DNA from: Noviherbaspirillum suwonense
GTDB lineage: Bacteria; Pseudomonadota; Gammaproteobacteria; Burkholderiales; Burkholderiaceae_D
Direction: 5' to 3'
Assembly: GCF_900182955.1 (NCBI RefSeq)
Contig: NZ_FXUL01000004.1
Location: 186,001 to 250,000, forward strand
DNA: 64,000 nt
Below the pieces are notes generated by a model, which searched no databases, had not been told where the DNA came from, and saw nothing but the letters and a program-made list of their open reading frames with translations. Made by a program: the position numbers and the translations under genes. Of this stretch, positions 1 to 8,500 are shown one piece after another (within the stretch, counting starts at the first letter, position 1; each line of letters starts with the position of its first letter).

Positions 1-43
1 GCTGAGCCGCCGACAGCGGCGCATCAGGCCTTCGGCCTCCGGC

Positions 44-100
44 CACGACGCCATCAGGCCTTCGGCCACAACATCCTCAGGCCTTCGGCCACAACACCAT
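44..100. repeat. Tandem repeat at the 3' end of the thioesterase gene
   Basis: A unit containing CAGGCCTTCGGCC occurs three times in a row between about 23 and 91, with the spacer drifting between copies. Read on the minus strand, each copy carries the gene's final codons (Trp-Pro-Lys-Ala-stop). The stop region therefore appears to have been multiplied beyond the functional terminator codon. The self-complementary GGCCGAAGGCC core could also form small hairpins. Confidence 0.6.
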
Positions 101-496
101 CTGCGTGCAGCGAAACAGCGCCAGGGTCTTCCCGCCGGCGCTGACGGCAGCGTCCCACACCTGGGTAGTCCTGCCGAGGTGCACCGGGCGCGCATGGCAT
201 TCGAGCACGCCTTCCAGCGCCGTCCCGAGGTGGTTGCTCTTCAGTTCGATCGTGGTGAAACCGCTGGCGCCCGGCGGCAGCCGGGAAATGCATCCGTAGC
301 CGCAGCAGGAGTCGGCCAGCGCCACGACCGACGCCGCATGCAGGAAACCGTTGGGCGCCATGTGCACGGCCTTGATCGCCATGGTTGCGTGGACGCCATC
401 CTCGCCGACGGCCGTGACCTCGATGCCCAGCATGCCGGGCAGGGTGCCCTGCTGGATCGAATGGAAATGTTCTGGCGGGAGAAATGGGGCGGTCAT
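77..496 (-). CDS. PaaI-type hotdog-fold thioesterase
   Basis: A protein of about 139 residues with the pattern of the PaaI/YdiI hotdog thioesterases, which hydrolyse acyl-CoA thioesters in the cytoplasm. The central segment [17 protein letters not shown] matches the family's hotdog helix (usually HGG, then A, L, A or D), and a later T-I-E-L-K-S-N strand is typical of the fold. An upstream in-frame start at 559 exists, but the ATG at 496 gives the usual family length and N-terminus. The gene is divergent from parA. The substrate cannot be read from sequence. The gene ends inside a short tandem repeat that copies its last codons. Confidence 0.75.
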   Translation of the reverse strand: MTAPFLPPEHFHSIQQGTLPGMLGIEVTAVGEDGVHATMAIKAVHMAPNGFLHAASVVALADSCCGYGCISRLPPGASGFTTIELKSNHLGTALEGVLECHARPVHLGRTTQVWDAAVSAGGKTLALFRCTQMVLWPKA

Positions 497-579
497 GGCG
501 GGTCCGTGTCGTGTGATAGGCATGCTATTCTTGCACGAAAATTTTCGGATCGAGGGCAATTGCCCGCCAGGAGAACTGC

Positions 580-1215
580 GTGCCGGTCATCGTGATTGCA
601 AACCCGAAGGGCGGCGTCGGCAAGAGCACCATCGCAACCAACCTTGCCGGCTGCCTGGCGCGCCAGGGGCACAAGGTGATGCTGGGCGACACCGATGCGC
701 AGCAGTCTTCCCGCGCGTGGCTGGCGCTGCGGCCGCCGGGGCTGCCGGCCATTGCAGCATGGGAACTGGGGCCGGACCATATCGCCCGGCCGCCGCGCGG
801 CGTCACGCACGTGGTGCTGGACACGCCGGCCGGCATCGACAGCGCCCATCTGCAGCGGGCGCTGCGGATCGCCGACCGGCTGATCGTGCCGCTGCAGCCG
901 TCGATGTTCGACATCCTGGCCACCCAGACCTTCCTGCAGCAGCTGCCTCCCTTGCCCGAACGGGTGCGGGTCGGCGTGATCGGCATGCGGGTCAATGCCC
1001 GCACCCGCGCCGCCGAGCAGCTGTCGCACTATGTCGGCCGGCTCGGCATGCCGGTGCTGGGCTATCTGCGCGACACCCAGAACTACGTGCAGCTGGCGGC
1101 GATGGGCGCCACGCTCTGGGACGCGGCGCCGTCCCGGGTCGACCGCGATATCGCCCAGTGGCAGGACCTGCTGCGCTGGATCGACGATGCATCCGTTTTC
1201 AACCACCTGGAGTAA
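580..1215 (+). CDS. ParA/MinD-family ATPase (orphan)
   Basis: A short (211-residue) P-loop ATPase of the ParA family. The deviant Walker A motif KGGVGKST lies at residues 10-17, followed by a D-T-D-A-Q-Q-S switch segment and a hydrophobic VVLDTPAG Walker B-like strand. It starts with GTG at 580 after an AGGAG sequence. ParA proteins position DNA or protein complexes by ATP-dependent dimerisation on nucleoid or membrane. No parB or parS-like neighbour is visible, so a chromosome-partition role is not supported. Its place next to a flagellar cluster makes a positioning role possible, but that is inference. It is immediately followed by the rraA-like gene. Confidence 0.85.
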   Translation: MPVIVIANPKGGVGKSTIATNLAGCLARQGHKVMLGDTDAQQSSRAWLALRPPGLPAIAAWELGPDHIARPPRGVTHVVLDTPAGIDSAHLQRALRIADRLIVPLQPSMFDILATQTFLQQLPPLPERVRVGVIGMRVNARTRAAEQLSHYVGRLGMPVLGYLRDTQNYVQLAAMGATLWDAAPSRVDRDIAQWQDLLRWIDDASVFNHLE

Positions 1216-1217
1216 TG

Positions 1218-1712
1218 ATGGGCTTTACCACATGCGACCTTTGCGACGCCAATGAAAACCTGATCGGGGAGGGCACGCTGGCCGTGCTGCCGCCGGTGTT
1301 CCGGCCTTTCGGCAAGCGCGCCGCGTTTTCCGGGCAGGCAGCCACGCTGAAGGTGTTCGAGGACAATGTGCTGGTGCGCACCGCGCTGGAAACCCCGGGC
1401 AATGGCCGGGTGCTGGTGGTCGACGGCGGCGGCAGCCTGCGCTGCGCGCTGGTCGGCGGCAATCTCGGCAAGCTGGCCGAGAAAAACGGCTGGGCCGGCA
1501 TCGTCGTCAACGGCTGCGTGCGGGATTCGGCGGAACTCGATGCCTGCGATGTCGGCATCCGGGCGCTGGCGCTGCATCCGCAGCGCAGCGTGCGCAAGGG
1601 CCTGGGCTACCAGGAGATCGCGGTGACGATGGCCGGCGTCACGGTCAGGCCGGGAGACTGGATCTACGCGGATGAAGACGGCGTGCTCGTGTCGCGCGCC
1701 AAGCTCGACTAG
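1218..1712 (+). CDS. rraA: RraA-like protein (RNase E inhibitor / HMG-aldolase fold family)
   Basis: 164 residues matching the RraA family from end to end: a TCDLCDAN start, the [14 protein letters not shown] segment and the V-N-G-C-V-R-D motif that holds the family's conserved Arg-Asp pair. In E. coli RraA binds RNase E and damps mRNA decay; related proteins are 4-hydroxy-4-methyl-2-oxoglutarate aldolases, and sequence alone does not decide between them. Two adjacent ATG codons (1215, 1218) overlap the parA stop. The second lies at better distance from the GGAG at 1209. The gene is probably co-transcribed with parA. Confidence 0.85.
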   Translation: MGFTTCDLCDANENLIGEGTLAVLPPVFRPFGKRAAFSGQAATLKVFEDNVLVRTALETPGNGRVLVVDGGGSLRCALVGGNLGKLAEKNGWAGIVVNGCVRDSAELDACDVGIRALALHPQRSVRKGLGYQEIAVTMAGVTVRPGDWIYADEDGVLVSRAKLD

Positions 1713-1823
1713 GCGCTTGCGCCGCGGACGGCCGCCGCGCAATAAGGGAACAAGGGGAGCTGGAAGGACTTCGATACGCCCGCCCGGCCCATGCCGGGCC
1801 AGGCCGATCGCCTGCGGCCAGGG

Positions 1824-2291
1824 CTAGCCCGCGACGAACGAACGTCCGGCTGTGCGGACATTCTGCTGGCCGTCGCGGCCGTACACCGCTGTCTGGCCGC
1901 CGCCGCGCAGCGCCTGCAGGCCGCCCTGGTTGCGGTTGATGTGCTGGTGTATCAGCAGGCCGTTGGTGCGGTTGAGTTCCTTGCCCGACGCGGCCAGCGC
2001 GAGCAGCGCATGCCAGTCGCCGCGCACCGCGTCCTGCTGCTGCGCCAGCCAGGCCAGCATGCCGGCCTCGGTGGCGGGGTGGCCGGCGTCGGCCAGCGAT
2101 TGCAGCCGGGCCGCCGCCAGGCCGTTCATCCGGCCGACCAGGCCGGTCTTGCGTTCGGCGCAGTTCGCCAGCGCGTCGATGTCCGCCCTGATCAGGTGCG
2201 CCTGCTCCTGCTGCAGGCATTCGAGCAGTTCGCGGGCGGATTCCAGTTCCTGGGCCAGGCTGGCTGCCGGGCCGTGCTGCGCTTCAGTCAT
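1824..2291 (-). CDS. flgN: Flagellar export chaperone FlgN
   Basis: 155 residues, mostly helical, with the FlgN pattern: an N-terminal Q-E-L-E-S-A-R-E-L helix, a central K-T-G-L-V-G-R-M segment and a C-terminal N-x-x-N-G-L-L-I-x-x-H stretch. FlgN binds the hook-filament junction proteins FlgK and FlgL in the cytoplasm and delivers them to the flagellar export gate. It follows flgM by one base, so the two are surely one operon, read away from flgA. It is relevant that one of its usual clients, FlgL, is broken in this genome region. Confidence 0.88.
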   Translation of the reverse strand: MTEAQHGPAASLAQELESARELLECLQQEQAHLIRADIDALANCAERKTGLVGRMNGLAAARLQSLADAGHPATEAGMLAWLAQQQDAVRGDWHALLALAASGKELNRTNGLLIHQHINRNQGGLQALRGGGQTAVYGRDGQQNVRTAGRSFVAG

Positions 2292-2292
2292 G

Positions 2293-2592
2293 CTATTTCC
2301 GTTTCTGGATCATGTCCTTGACAGAGTCGATCAGGCCGTCGGCAATCTTGCCTGCATCCACCTGAAACTGGCCGCCGGCAATCGCGGCCTTGATCTCTTC
2401 AACCTTCTTCGCGTCGAACACGCCGCCGGTCGAGGTCGAGGAAAGCGCCTTGGCCTGGCTGGAAAGACGCACATTGTCGGAACCCGCGCTGACAGCGCCG
2501 GCCTTGTCGGCTGCGCGGCCGGCGCCGGCCTGGGCGGGGGCGACGCTGGTCGCCGCGGGCTTCTTGATGGAGCTGGAGTCATTGATTTTCAT
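2293..2592 (-). CDS. flgM: Anti-sigma-28 factor FlgM
   Basis: 99 residues with a disordered Ala/Gly-rich first half and the conserved C-terminal sigma-28-binding half, including D-N-V-R-L-S-S-Q-A and the closing helix ending I-Q-K-R-K. FlgM holds FliA (sigma-28) inactive until the hook is complete and FlgM itself is exported. The N-terminal MKIND/S start is typical. A FliA-type promoter lies upstream on the same strand (2640-2666), as expected for its feedback control. It is followed at once by flgN. Confidence 0.92.
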   Translation of the reverse strand: MKINDSSSIKKPAATSVAPAQAGAGRAADKAGAVSAGSDNVRLSSQAKALSSTSTGGVFDAKKVEEIKAAIAGGQFQVDAGKIADGLIDSVKDMIQKRK

Positions 2593-2639
2593 GACGTTTC
2601 CTTAGTCTTTGCGAGGGGACAGTCCTCTGCCATAGTTGG

Positions 2640-2666
2640 GTTACGACGCGTCCGGCAAAAACTTTA
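2640..2666 (-). promoter_or_regulatory. Candidate sigma-28 promoter of flgMN
   Basis: On the minus strand the sequence reads TAAA, then 15 bases, then GTCGTAAC. The flgK promoter (11251-11277) has the same layout and nearly the same -10 (GCCGTAAC), and both continue TAAAGTT. The classical E. coli -10 is GCCGATAA, so this is a variant. The shared form at two expected late genes supports it. Confidence 0.6.
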
Positions 2667-2683
2667 ATGCGGCTCTCCCGGTA

Positions 2684-3391
2684 TCAGTAAGCCACTTCGA
2701 CCAGACCGCCCAGCCGCGCCACGCCCGACACCACCTGGCCGTTCGGCGCCCGCACCTGTATGGTCTGGCCGTCGCTGCCGTTGGCCAGCGCGCGGCCGTC
2801 GGTGGTGACCTTGAAGCCGGGGCCGGCGGACACCAGCCGCACCATCTGTCCCTGGGCGACTGCCTGCTGGCTGCGCAGCGCATCCTGCCGCAGCGGCGCG
2901 CCGAGCGCCACCGTGCGGGCCACAGTATAGCCGACCGCCTGCGACGCGTCGGTGACGATGCCCGGCGGCAGGGCGGTCAGGTCGCCGCGCACTTTCGCGA
3001 CGTCGTTGGGGCCGATGGTCTGCCCCTGCGCCAGAGGCACCGCCGCCGCCAGGTATTCGCCCTGGACCTGCACCATTGCCGGTATGTATACAGTCCATGG
3101 CGACGGCGCGGTGCAGCGCACGCCGACCGAAGTCTTGCCCCAGGCCTTCGCGCCGTTCGGCAGGAAGGCTTCGGGCGCGGCGCAGGCGGCCAGGTTCAGG
3201 CGCGGGTCGATGGCGCCGACGGTGACGCTGATCTGGCCCGGCAGCCCGCCCGCCTGCACGGTCAGGAACTGGGTGACGGCCTGGCGCAGCGCGCCATGGT
3301 CCTGGCGCGCCGGCGCCGACTGCGCGAAGGACGCAGCGGCCATGGCGGACAGCGCGAGGGCGGTGAATACGGTTCGAAATTGCTTGATCAT
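2684..3391 (-). CDS. flgA: Flagellar basal body P-ring formation protein FlgA
   Basis: 235 residues with a clear Sec signal peptide (start MIKQF, hydrophobic core, AxA-type cleavage near residue 23) and the C-terminal SAF domain of FlgA, with the R-x-D-A-L-R and V-R-A-P-N-G-Q-V-V-S-G-x-A segments. FlgA is the periplasmic chaperone that helps FlgI assemble into the P ring. It is divergent from flgB across a 155-base intergenic region, the standard arrangement in beta- and gammaproteobacteria. Confidence 0.92.
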   Translation of the reverse strand: MIKQFRTVFTALALSAMAAASFAQSAPARQDHGALRQAVTQFLTVQAGGLPGQISVTVGAIDPRLNLAACAAPEAFLPNGAKAWGKTSVGVRCTAPSPWTVYIPAMVQVQGEYLAAAVPLAQGQTIGPNDVAKVRGDLTALPPGIVTDASQAVGYTVARTVALGAPLRQDALRSQQAVAQGQMVRLVSAGPGFKVTTDGRALANGSDGQTIQVRAPNGQVVSGVARLGGLVEVAY

Positions 3392-3546
3392 GGGCAGGCC
3401 CGAGGATTATTCCAGCCTGCATGGTACGGCCGGGCCGGCCGGACAAAGACCTGAACAGCGCGTGGTTTGCCGCCTTTATCAGCCGATGGGACGCGGTGCC
3501 GAATCATTACTATTCCCTACAAGCAATATCATCATCGGGAGCGGAC
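3392..3546. promoter_or_regulatory. flgA / flgB divergent control region
   Basis: 155 bases between the two divergent operons must hold both promoters. An AT-richer stretch (about 3500-3535) lies just before flgB, and a GGGAG ribosome site precedes its ATG. I do not see a sigma-28 match or a GG-N10-GC sigma-54 match. A master-regulator-dependent (FlhDC-type) sigma-70 promoter is likely by analogy, but I cannot place it. Confidence 0.4.
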
Positions 3547-3969
3547 ATGATAGGAAAACTGGATCAGGCGCTGGGTTTTCATGAAGCGGCGCTGCGGCTG
3601 CGCTCGGAGCGGCAGCAGGCGCTGGCGTCGAACATCGCCAATGCGGACACGCCCAACTTCAAGGCGCGCGACTTCGATTTCAGCCAGGCGCTGCAGAACG
3701 CCGTCGGCCGCACTTCCGGCGCGCCCGCCGCGCCAACGGCCGGCCTGGCGCAGACCGACGGCGGCCACCAGGCCGGCAACGGCTCGGTGACCAGGGCCGG
3801 CGCGCCCTCGATGCTGTACCGCACCGGCGTGCAGGGCGGCGTCGACGGCAACACGGTCGACATGGACGTGGAACGCAACCAGTTCGCCGACAACGCGCTG
3901 CGCTACGAGGCCAGCATCACCATGATCAGTTCGCAGATCAAGAACCTGCTCACCGCGATACAGGGATAA
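3547..3969 (+). CDS. flgB: Flagellar proximal rod protein FlgB
   Basis: 140 residues. The N-terminal helix and the rod signature [16 protein letters not shown] at about residues 29-44 mark a proximal rod protein, and the C-terminal helix ([11 protein letters not shown]) completes the family pattern. An upstream in-frame start at 3421 is rejected because the ATG at 3547 has a GGGAG ribosome site and the standard MIGKLD beginning. It is the first gene of a ten-gene plus-strand operon for rod, hook and rings. Confidence 0.93.
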   Translation: MIGKLDQALGFHEAALRLRSERQQALASNIANADTPNFKARDFDFSQALQNAVGRTSGAPAAPTAGLAQTDGGHQAGNGSVTRAGAPSMLYRTGVQGGVDGNTVDMDVERNQFADNALRYEASITMISSQIKNLLTAIQG

Positions 3970-3974
3970 GCCAG

Positions 3975-4379
3975 ATGTCGCTCTTTAATGTATTCAACGT
4001 CGCCGGCTCGGCCATGAGCGCCCAGGGCCACCGCCTCAACACGGTCGCCAGCAACCTGGCCAATGCCGACAGCGCCACCAGCGCCACCGGCCAGCCCTAC
4101 CGCGCCAAGCAGGTGGTGTTCGAGGCGGTCGAGGGGACGACGCCGGGCGCGTCCTCGGTCAAGGTGCAGCAGGTGGTCGAGGACAGCGCGCCGCCGCGCG
4201 TCGTCTACAACCCGTCGCACCCGCAGGCCGATGAAAAAGGCTATGTGAATATGCCCAACGTCAACGTCGTGGAGGAAATGGTCAACATGATTTCCGCCAC
4301 CCGGTCCTACCAGACCAACGTGGAAACCATGAATGCAGCCAAGACCATGCTGCTGAAAACCCTGACCATCGGCCAGTAA
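3975..4379 (+). CDS. flgC: Flagellar proximal rod protein FlgC
   Basis: 134 residues, the usual length. The N-terminal [17 protein letters not shown] start and the A-S-N-L-A-N-A-D-S signature are followed by the C-terminal rod helix with [17 protein letters not shown]. It assembles with FlgB, FlgF and FlgG into the periplasmic rod after export through the flagellar gate. Five bases separate it from flgB. Confidence 0.94.
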   Translation: MSLFNVFNVAGSAMSAQGHRLNTVASNLANADSATSATGQPYRAKQVVFEAVEGTTPGASSVKVQQVVEDSAPPRVVYNPSHPQADEKGYVNMPNVNVVEEMVNMISATRSYQTNVETMNAAKTMLLKTLTIGQ

Positions 4380-4390
4380 AGGAAACAGGC

Positions 4391-5071
4391 ATGACGACCA
4401 TTAACGACAACACCGTGTCACCCGCGCTGCTGAACTCGATGAACACCAGCAAGGCCGCGGCAGCTACCGCGACCGACAGCGCCGGCGCGACCCAGGACCG
4501 CTTCATGAAGCTGCTGATCACGCAGATGAAGAACCAGGACCCCATGAACCCGCTCGACAATGCGCAGGTCACCAGCCAGCTTGCCCAGCTCTCCACCGTG
4601 ACCGGCATCGACAAGCTCAACGCCACCATGGGCACGCTCAAGGACAGCTACCAGTCCAGCCAGGCGCTGCAGGCCACCAGCCTGATCGGCCACGGCGTGC
4701 TGGTCCCCGGCAACAGCGCCGTCCTGGCCGACGGCAAGGCGGTGCTGGGCATGGACCTGCCGGGCGCGGCCGACGCGGTGTCGGTCACGATACGCGACGG
4801 CTCCGGCAACGTGGTGCGCAAGATGGACCTCGGCGCGCAGGCGGCCGGCACGCTGCCGCTGGGCTGGGACGGCAAGACCGACAAGGGCGCGGCGGCCGCC
4901 AGCGGCCAGTACAGCTTCGAAGTCAGCGCCTCCAGCGCCGGCTCGGCGCTGAAGGCGACGACGCTGTCGTACGACGAGGTCGGCAGCGTGTCGACCGGCG
5001 CGTCCGGCACCAAGCTCAACCTGAAGGGCGGCAGTTCGGCAGCGCTGGCCGACGTTCGCGAAATCATTTGA
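4391..5071 (+). CDS. flgD: Flagellar hook capping protein FlgD
   Basis: 226 residues. The N-terminal scaffold region carries the family core F-M-K-L-L-I-T-Q-M-K-N-Q-D-P-M-N-P-L-D. The C-terminal half has the FlgD Ig/tudor-like beta domains (I-R-D-G-S-G-N-V-V-R and G-W-D-G-K-T-D). FlgD caps the growing hook and guides FlgE polymerisation. It sits between flgC and flgE as in most proteobacteria. Confidence 0.93.
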   Translation: MTTINDNTVSPALLNSMNTSKAAAATATDSAGATQDRFMKLLITQMKNQDPMNPLDNAQVTSQLAQLSTVTGIDKLNATMGTLKDSYQSSQALQATSLIGHGVLVPGNSAVLADGKAVLGMDLPGAADAVSVTIRDGSGNVVRKMDLGAQAAGTLPLGWDGKTDKGAAAASGQYSFEVSASSAGSALKATTLSYDEVGSVSTGASGTKLNLKGGSSAALADVREII

Positions 5072-5108
5072 AGGCAGCAGGACCAGCACCTATCCCACGG
5101 AGAAGAAC

Positions 5109-6374
5109 ATGAGTTTTCAGCAAGGTCTGAGCGGCCTGAACGCCGCATCCAAGAGTCTCGAAGTCATCGGCAACAACGTCGCCAATGCCAGCACGGTCGG
5201 CTTCAAGGGCTCGCAGGCGCAGTTCGCCGACGTCTACGCCACCTCGCTGTCCGGCGGCGGCTCGTCGCAGGTCGGCATCGGCACCAAGGTGTCGAAAGTG
5301 TCGCAGCAATTCAGCCAGGGCAACATCACCGCGTCCAACAACCCGCTGGACATCGCCATCAACGGCGCCGGCTTCTTCCGCATGGACAGCAACGGCACCG
5401 TGACCTATGGCCGCAACGGCCAGTTCGAGCTGGACAAGACCGGCCATATCGTCAACGGCACCGGCGCCGCGCTGACCGGCTACACTGCGAACGCCGCCGG
5501 CGTGCTGTCGACCGGCGCGCCGTCCAAGCTGCAGATCAGCACCGCCGACCTGCCGCCAGCCATCACCGGCAAGGTCAAGGAAGTCGTCAACCTCGACTCC
5601 GGGCAGAAGGCGCCCGTCACGACGCCGTTCAACCCGGCCGACCCGACCAGCTACAACAACGCGACCTCGATCTCGGTCTTCGACAGCCTCGGCAACCCGC
5701 ACGTGGTGCAGAGCTTCTTCGTCAAGACCAATCCCACCCCTCCCGTCACCGGCATCAGCACCTGGGAGGTCTACGGCGTCGCCGACGACGTGGTCCTCAA
5801 CACCGGCCCCGCCGGCAAGAAAGGCCTGATCGGTTCGCTGGAATTTGGCGAGGACGGCGCACTGACCACCGCCGGCAAGGCCGCGCTGCCATTCAACGTG
5901 ACCATCCCGGCCAGCGCCGGCGGCGCAGCCGACATCAAGTCCACCATCGACTACAGCGGCAGCACCCAGTACGGTTCCCCCTTCATCGTCAACGCGCTGT
6001 CGCAGGACGGCTACACCTCCGGCCGCCTGACCGGCTTCAACACCGGCGCCGACGGCATCATCACCGGCCGCTACAGCAACGGCAAATCCGCAACCCTCGG
6101 CCAGGTCGTGCTGGCCAATTTCACGAACGTCAACGGCCTGCAACCCCTGGGCAACAACGTCTGGGCCGAAAGCACCACCTCCGGCGTCCCCCTGGTAGGC
6201 GCCCCGTCGTCCGGCACCTTCGGCACGCTGCAGGCATCGGCCGTGGAAGATTCGAACGTCGACCTGACCGCCGAACTCGTCAACATGATCACCGCCCAGC
6301 GCGTCTATCAGGCCAATGCGCAAACGGTGAAGACGCAAGACCAGGTCCTGCAAACCCTGGTGAACCTGAGGTAA
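5109..6374 (+). CDS. flgE: Flagellar hook protein FlgE
   Basis: 421 residues with the M-S-F-Q-Q-G-L-S-G-L-N-A-A start, the N-N-V-A-N-A-S-T-V-G-F-K-G-S signature near residue 22 and the C-terminal helix with N-V-D-L-T-A-E-L-V-N-M-I-T-A-Q-R. The middle domains form the outer hook surface. A strong GGAG-type ribosome site (ACGGAGAAGAAC) precedes the ATG. Unlike its neighbours, flgE is followed by a 529-base gene-free stretch full of inverted repeats before flgF. Confidence 0.94.
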   Translation: MSFQQGLSGLNAASKSLEVIGNNVANASTVGFKGSQAQFADVYATSLSGGGSSQVGIGTKVSKVSQQFSQGNITASNNPLDIAINGAGFFRMDSNGTVTYGRNGQFELDKTGHIVNGTGAALTGYTANAAGVLSTGAPSKLQISTADLPPAITGKVKEVVNLDSGQKAPVTTPFNPADPTSYNNATSISVFDSLGNPHVVQSFFVKTNPTPPVTGISTWEVYGVADDVVLNTGPAGKKGLIGSLEFGEDGALTTAGKAALPFNVTIPASAGGAADIKSTIDYSGSTQYGSPFIVNALSQDGYTSGRLTGFNTGADGIITGRYSNGKSATLGQVVLANFTNVNGLQPLGNNVWAESTTSGVPLVGAPSSGTFGTLQASAVEDSNVDLTAELVNMITAQRVYQANAQTVKTQDQVLQTLVNLR

Positions 6375-6903
6375 GAAAAGTAAAAAGGGGAAGGGGAGGC
6401 GCAATGCGCCACCCCGCAAGGATAACGGCCCGATGCCTGGCCTCTGCCCCGCGCAGCGACAGTTGAAGTTGAAGTGGCAGTCAGCCCCGCGCAGCGACAT
6501 TTGAAGTTGAAGTGGTAGTTGCCTTTGAAGTGGCCGTTGCAGTGAATCCCCGTTAGATGGCGACGCGTCGCCAGTACCTGAAACGGATAAAGAAGCGTCC
6601 GCTGTCTGAGCGCAGCGAGTTTCGGACGCTTCCCGTTTCAGGTACTGGCGGCGCGTGCAGTCCGCGCAGCGGACCGCCATCGTAGGGGTCGCCTTTTTTG
6701 CCCCACTTTTTTGGCGAAGCAAAAAAGCGGGTCGGCCGCCGGGCCGAACACCCGGCTTGCATCCACGGCAGCGAAGCAGCAACGCTTCACCGGCCAGCAG
6801 ACGCAGCATGAGCGCCTTGCGTATCAAAAGGTCACTTGCCTACCAATAGGTCAACAACAACACGCCCCAGCCCGCGCCAGCACCAGACTAAAGGAACGCA
6901 CAA
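6375..6903. repeat. Gene-free flgE-flgF gap with REP-like repeats and hairpins
   Basis: No gene is supported in these 529 bases; short frames on both strands are Arg/Pro-rich shadows. The gap holds a 35-base direct repeat (6447-6481 and 6485-6519), a nested palindrome (6569-6650), a GTCCGC-GCA-GCGGAC hairpin (6660-6674) and a T-run/A-run inverted repeat (CTTTTTTGC at 6693-6701, GCAAAAAAG at 6719-6727). The motif GCGCAGCG recurs in four of these units. This is the texture of a REP/BIME-like extragenic element lodged inside an otherwise tightly packed operon. An effect on flgFGHIJ transcript level or stability is possible. Confidence 0.7.
6569..6650. repeat. Nested palindrome (long hairpin)
   Basis: The outer arms are perfect over 18 bases: CGCCAGTACCTGAAACGG at 6569-6586 and its reverse complement at 6633-6650. 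An inner pair, GAAGCGTCCG at 6592-6601 and CGGACGCTTC at 6623-6632, is perfect over 10 bases. Together they would fold into one long stem with a small internal loop. There is no T-run directly after it, so it is not a classical terminator. Confidence 0.8.
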
Positions 6904-7635
6904 ATGGACCGCCTGATCTACACCGCCATGACCGGCGCCAAACACATCCTCGAACAACAAGCCAACACAAGCAACAACCTCGCCAACGCCACCACCACCG
7001 GCTTCCGCGCCCAGATCGATGCCTTCCGCGCCGTCCCCGTCGTCGGCAACGACCTCCCCACCCGCGCCTTCGTGGTCGACGCCACGGTAGCCACCGACTA
7101 CACCCCCGGCCCCCTCCAGCAAACCGCCCGCGAACTCGACGTCGCGATCCAGGGCAAGGGCTGGCTAGCCGTCCAGACCGCCGACGGCGCCGAAGCCTAC
7201 ACCCGCCACGGCAGCCTGAAGGTGTCCGAGAACGGCCAGCTCCAGACCCAGCGCGGCGACGCGGTGCTCGGCGACGGCGGCCCGATCAGCATCCCGCCCG
7301 ACACCAGGATCGCGATCGCCAAGGACGGCACCATCACCGGCACCGCCGCCAACCAGCCGCCCAGCATCCTGGGCCGGCTCAAGCTGGTTAACCCGCCCGA
7401 GGACAACCTGGCGCGCGGCAATGACGGCCTGTTCAGGACCAAGGACGCCAGCCCGGCCGACGCCGACGCCGCGGTCACCGTCATCGGCGGCACGCTCGAA
7501 GGCAGCAACGTCAACACGGTCGACGCGATGGTCAACATGATCAGCCTGGCCCGCCAGTTCGAAATGCAGATGAGCCTGATGAAGAACGCCGAGAGTAACG
7601 AGACAAAAGCCAGTCAACTCCTCGCTTTGAATTAA
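6904..7635 (+). CDS. flgF: Flagellar proximal rod protein FlgF
   Basis: 243 residues starting MDRLIYTAMTGAKHI, with the rod signature S-N-N-L-A-N-A-T-T-T-G-F-R-A and the C-terminal V-N-T-V-D-A-M-V-N-M-I-S-L-A-R-Q-F-E helix. It is a rod component linking FlgB/FlgC to FlgG. The ribosome site is AAAGGAACGCACAA before the ATG. The first third of the gene uses many CTC/CCC/ACC codons, a slightly different flavour from flgE. Confidence 0.93.
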   Translation: MDRLIYTAMTGAKHILEQQANTSNNLANATTTGFRAQIDAFRAVPVVGNDLPTRAFVVDATVATDYTPGPLQQTARELDVAIQGKGWLAVQTADGAEAYTRHGSLKVSENGQLQTQRGDAVLGDGGPISIPPDTRIAIAKDGTITGTAANQPPSILGRLKLVNPPEDNLARGNDGLFRTKDASPADADAAVTVIGGTLEGSNVNTVDAMVNMISLARQFEMQMSLMKNAESNETKASQLLALN

Positions 7636-7706
7636 GTGTTTCTCCACGACAATAGAGACTAGCCCACCAGTCAACATTGAGCGGCCGCGCCGCGACGGAG
7701 TTAGAC

Positions 7707-8489
7707 ATGATTCGATCCCTCTGGATAGCCAAGACCGGTCTGGACGCACAGCAGACCCAGATGGACACCATTGCCAACAACCTGGCCAATGTCAGCACCA
7801 GCGGCTTCAAGCGCTCGCGTGCCGTGTTCGAGGACCTGCTGTACCAGAACATGCGCCAGCCCGGCGCGCAGACCTCGCAGCAGACGCAGATGCCGTCGGG
7901 CCTGCAGGTCGGCACCGGCGTGCGCACCGTCGCCACCGAGCGCATCTTCACGCAGGGCAACCTGCAGCAGACCAGCAACGACAAGGACCTGGCGATCCAG
8001 GGCAACGGCTTCTTCCAGGTCTTGATGCCGGACGGGACCACCGGCTACACCCGCGACGGCTCGTTCCAGGTCGACAGCCAGGGCCAGATGGTGACCGCCA
8101 GCGGCTTCGTCATCCAGCCGGCCATCACCATTCCCGCCAATACGCAGAGCATCACCGTCGGCCGCGACGGCACCGTCTCGGTCACGCAGGCCGGCACCGC
8201 CACCGCGACCCAGGTCGGCCAGCTGCAGATGGCGACCTTCATGAACCCGGCCGGCCTGGAAAGCCGCGGCGAGAACCTGTACGTGGAGACGGTCGCGTCG
8301 GGCAACGCCAGCACCACCACGCCGGGCACCAACGGCGCCGGCATGATCACGCAGGGCTATGTCGAGACCTCCAACGTCAACGTCGCCGAGGAACTGGTAA
8401 ACATGATCCAGACCCAGCGCGCATACGAAATCAACAGCAAGGCCATCACCACTTCCGACCAGATGCTGCAGAAGCTGACCCAGCTCTAA
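7707..8489 (+). CDS. flgG: Flagellar distal rod protein FlgG
   Basis: 260 residues, the canonical length. Starts [16 protein letters not shown], with the [15 protein letters not shown] signature and the C-terminal helix with [17 protein letters not shown]. The ATG at 7707 is chosen over an in-frame one at 7677 because FlgG proteins begin with this MIRSLW sequence and GGAG lies just upstream. It forms the distal rod through the P and L rings. Confidence 0.95.
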   Translation: MIRSLWIAKTGLDAQQTQMDTIANNLANVSTSGFKRSRAVFEDLLYQNMRQPGAQTSQQTQMPSGLQVGTGVRTVATERIFTQGNLQQTSNDKDLAIQGNGFFQVLMPDGTTGYTRDGSFQVDSQGQMVTASGFVIQPAITIPANTQSITVGRDGTVSVTQAGTATATQVGQLQMATFMNPAGLESRGENLYVETVASGNASTTTPGTNGAGMITQGYVETSNVNVAEELVNMIQTQRAYEINSKAITTSDQMLQKLTQL

Positions 8490-8500
8490 GCCGCCACGCC

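Noticed and set aside
5064..6827. 587-codon minus-strand frame opposite flgE and the repeat-rich gap
   Set aside because: Its translation is Gly/Val/Arg-rich without domains, and it runs against an intact flgE.
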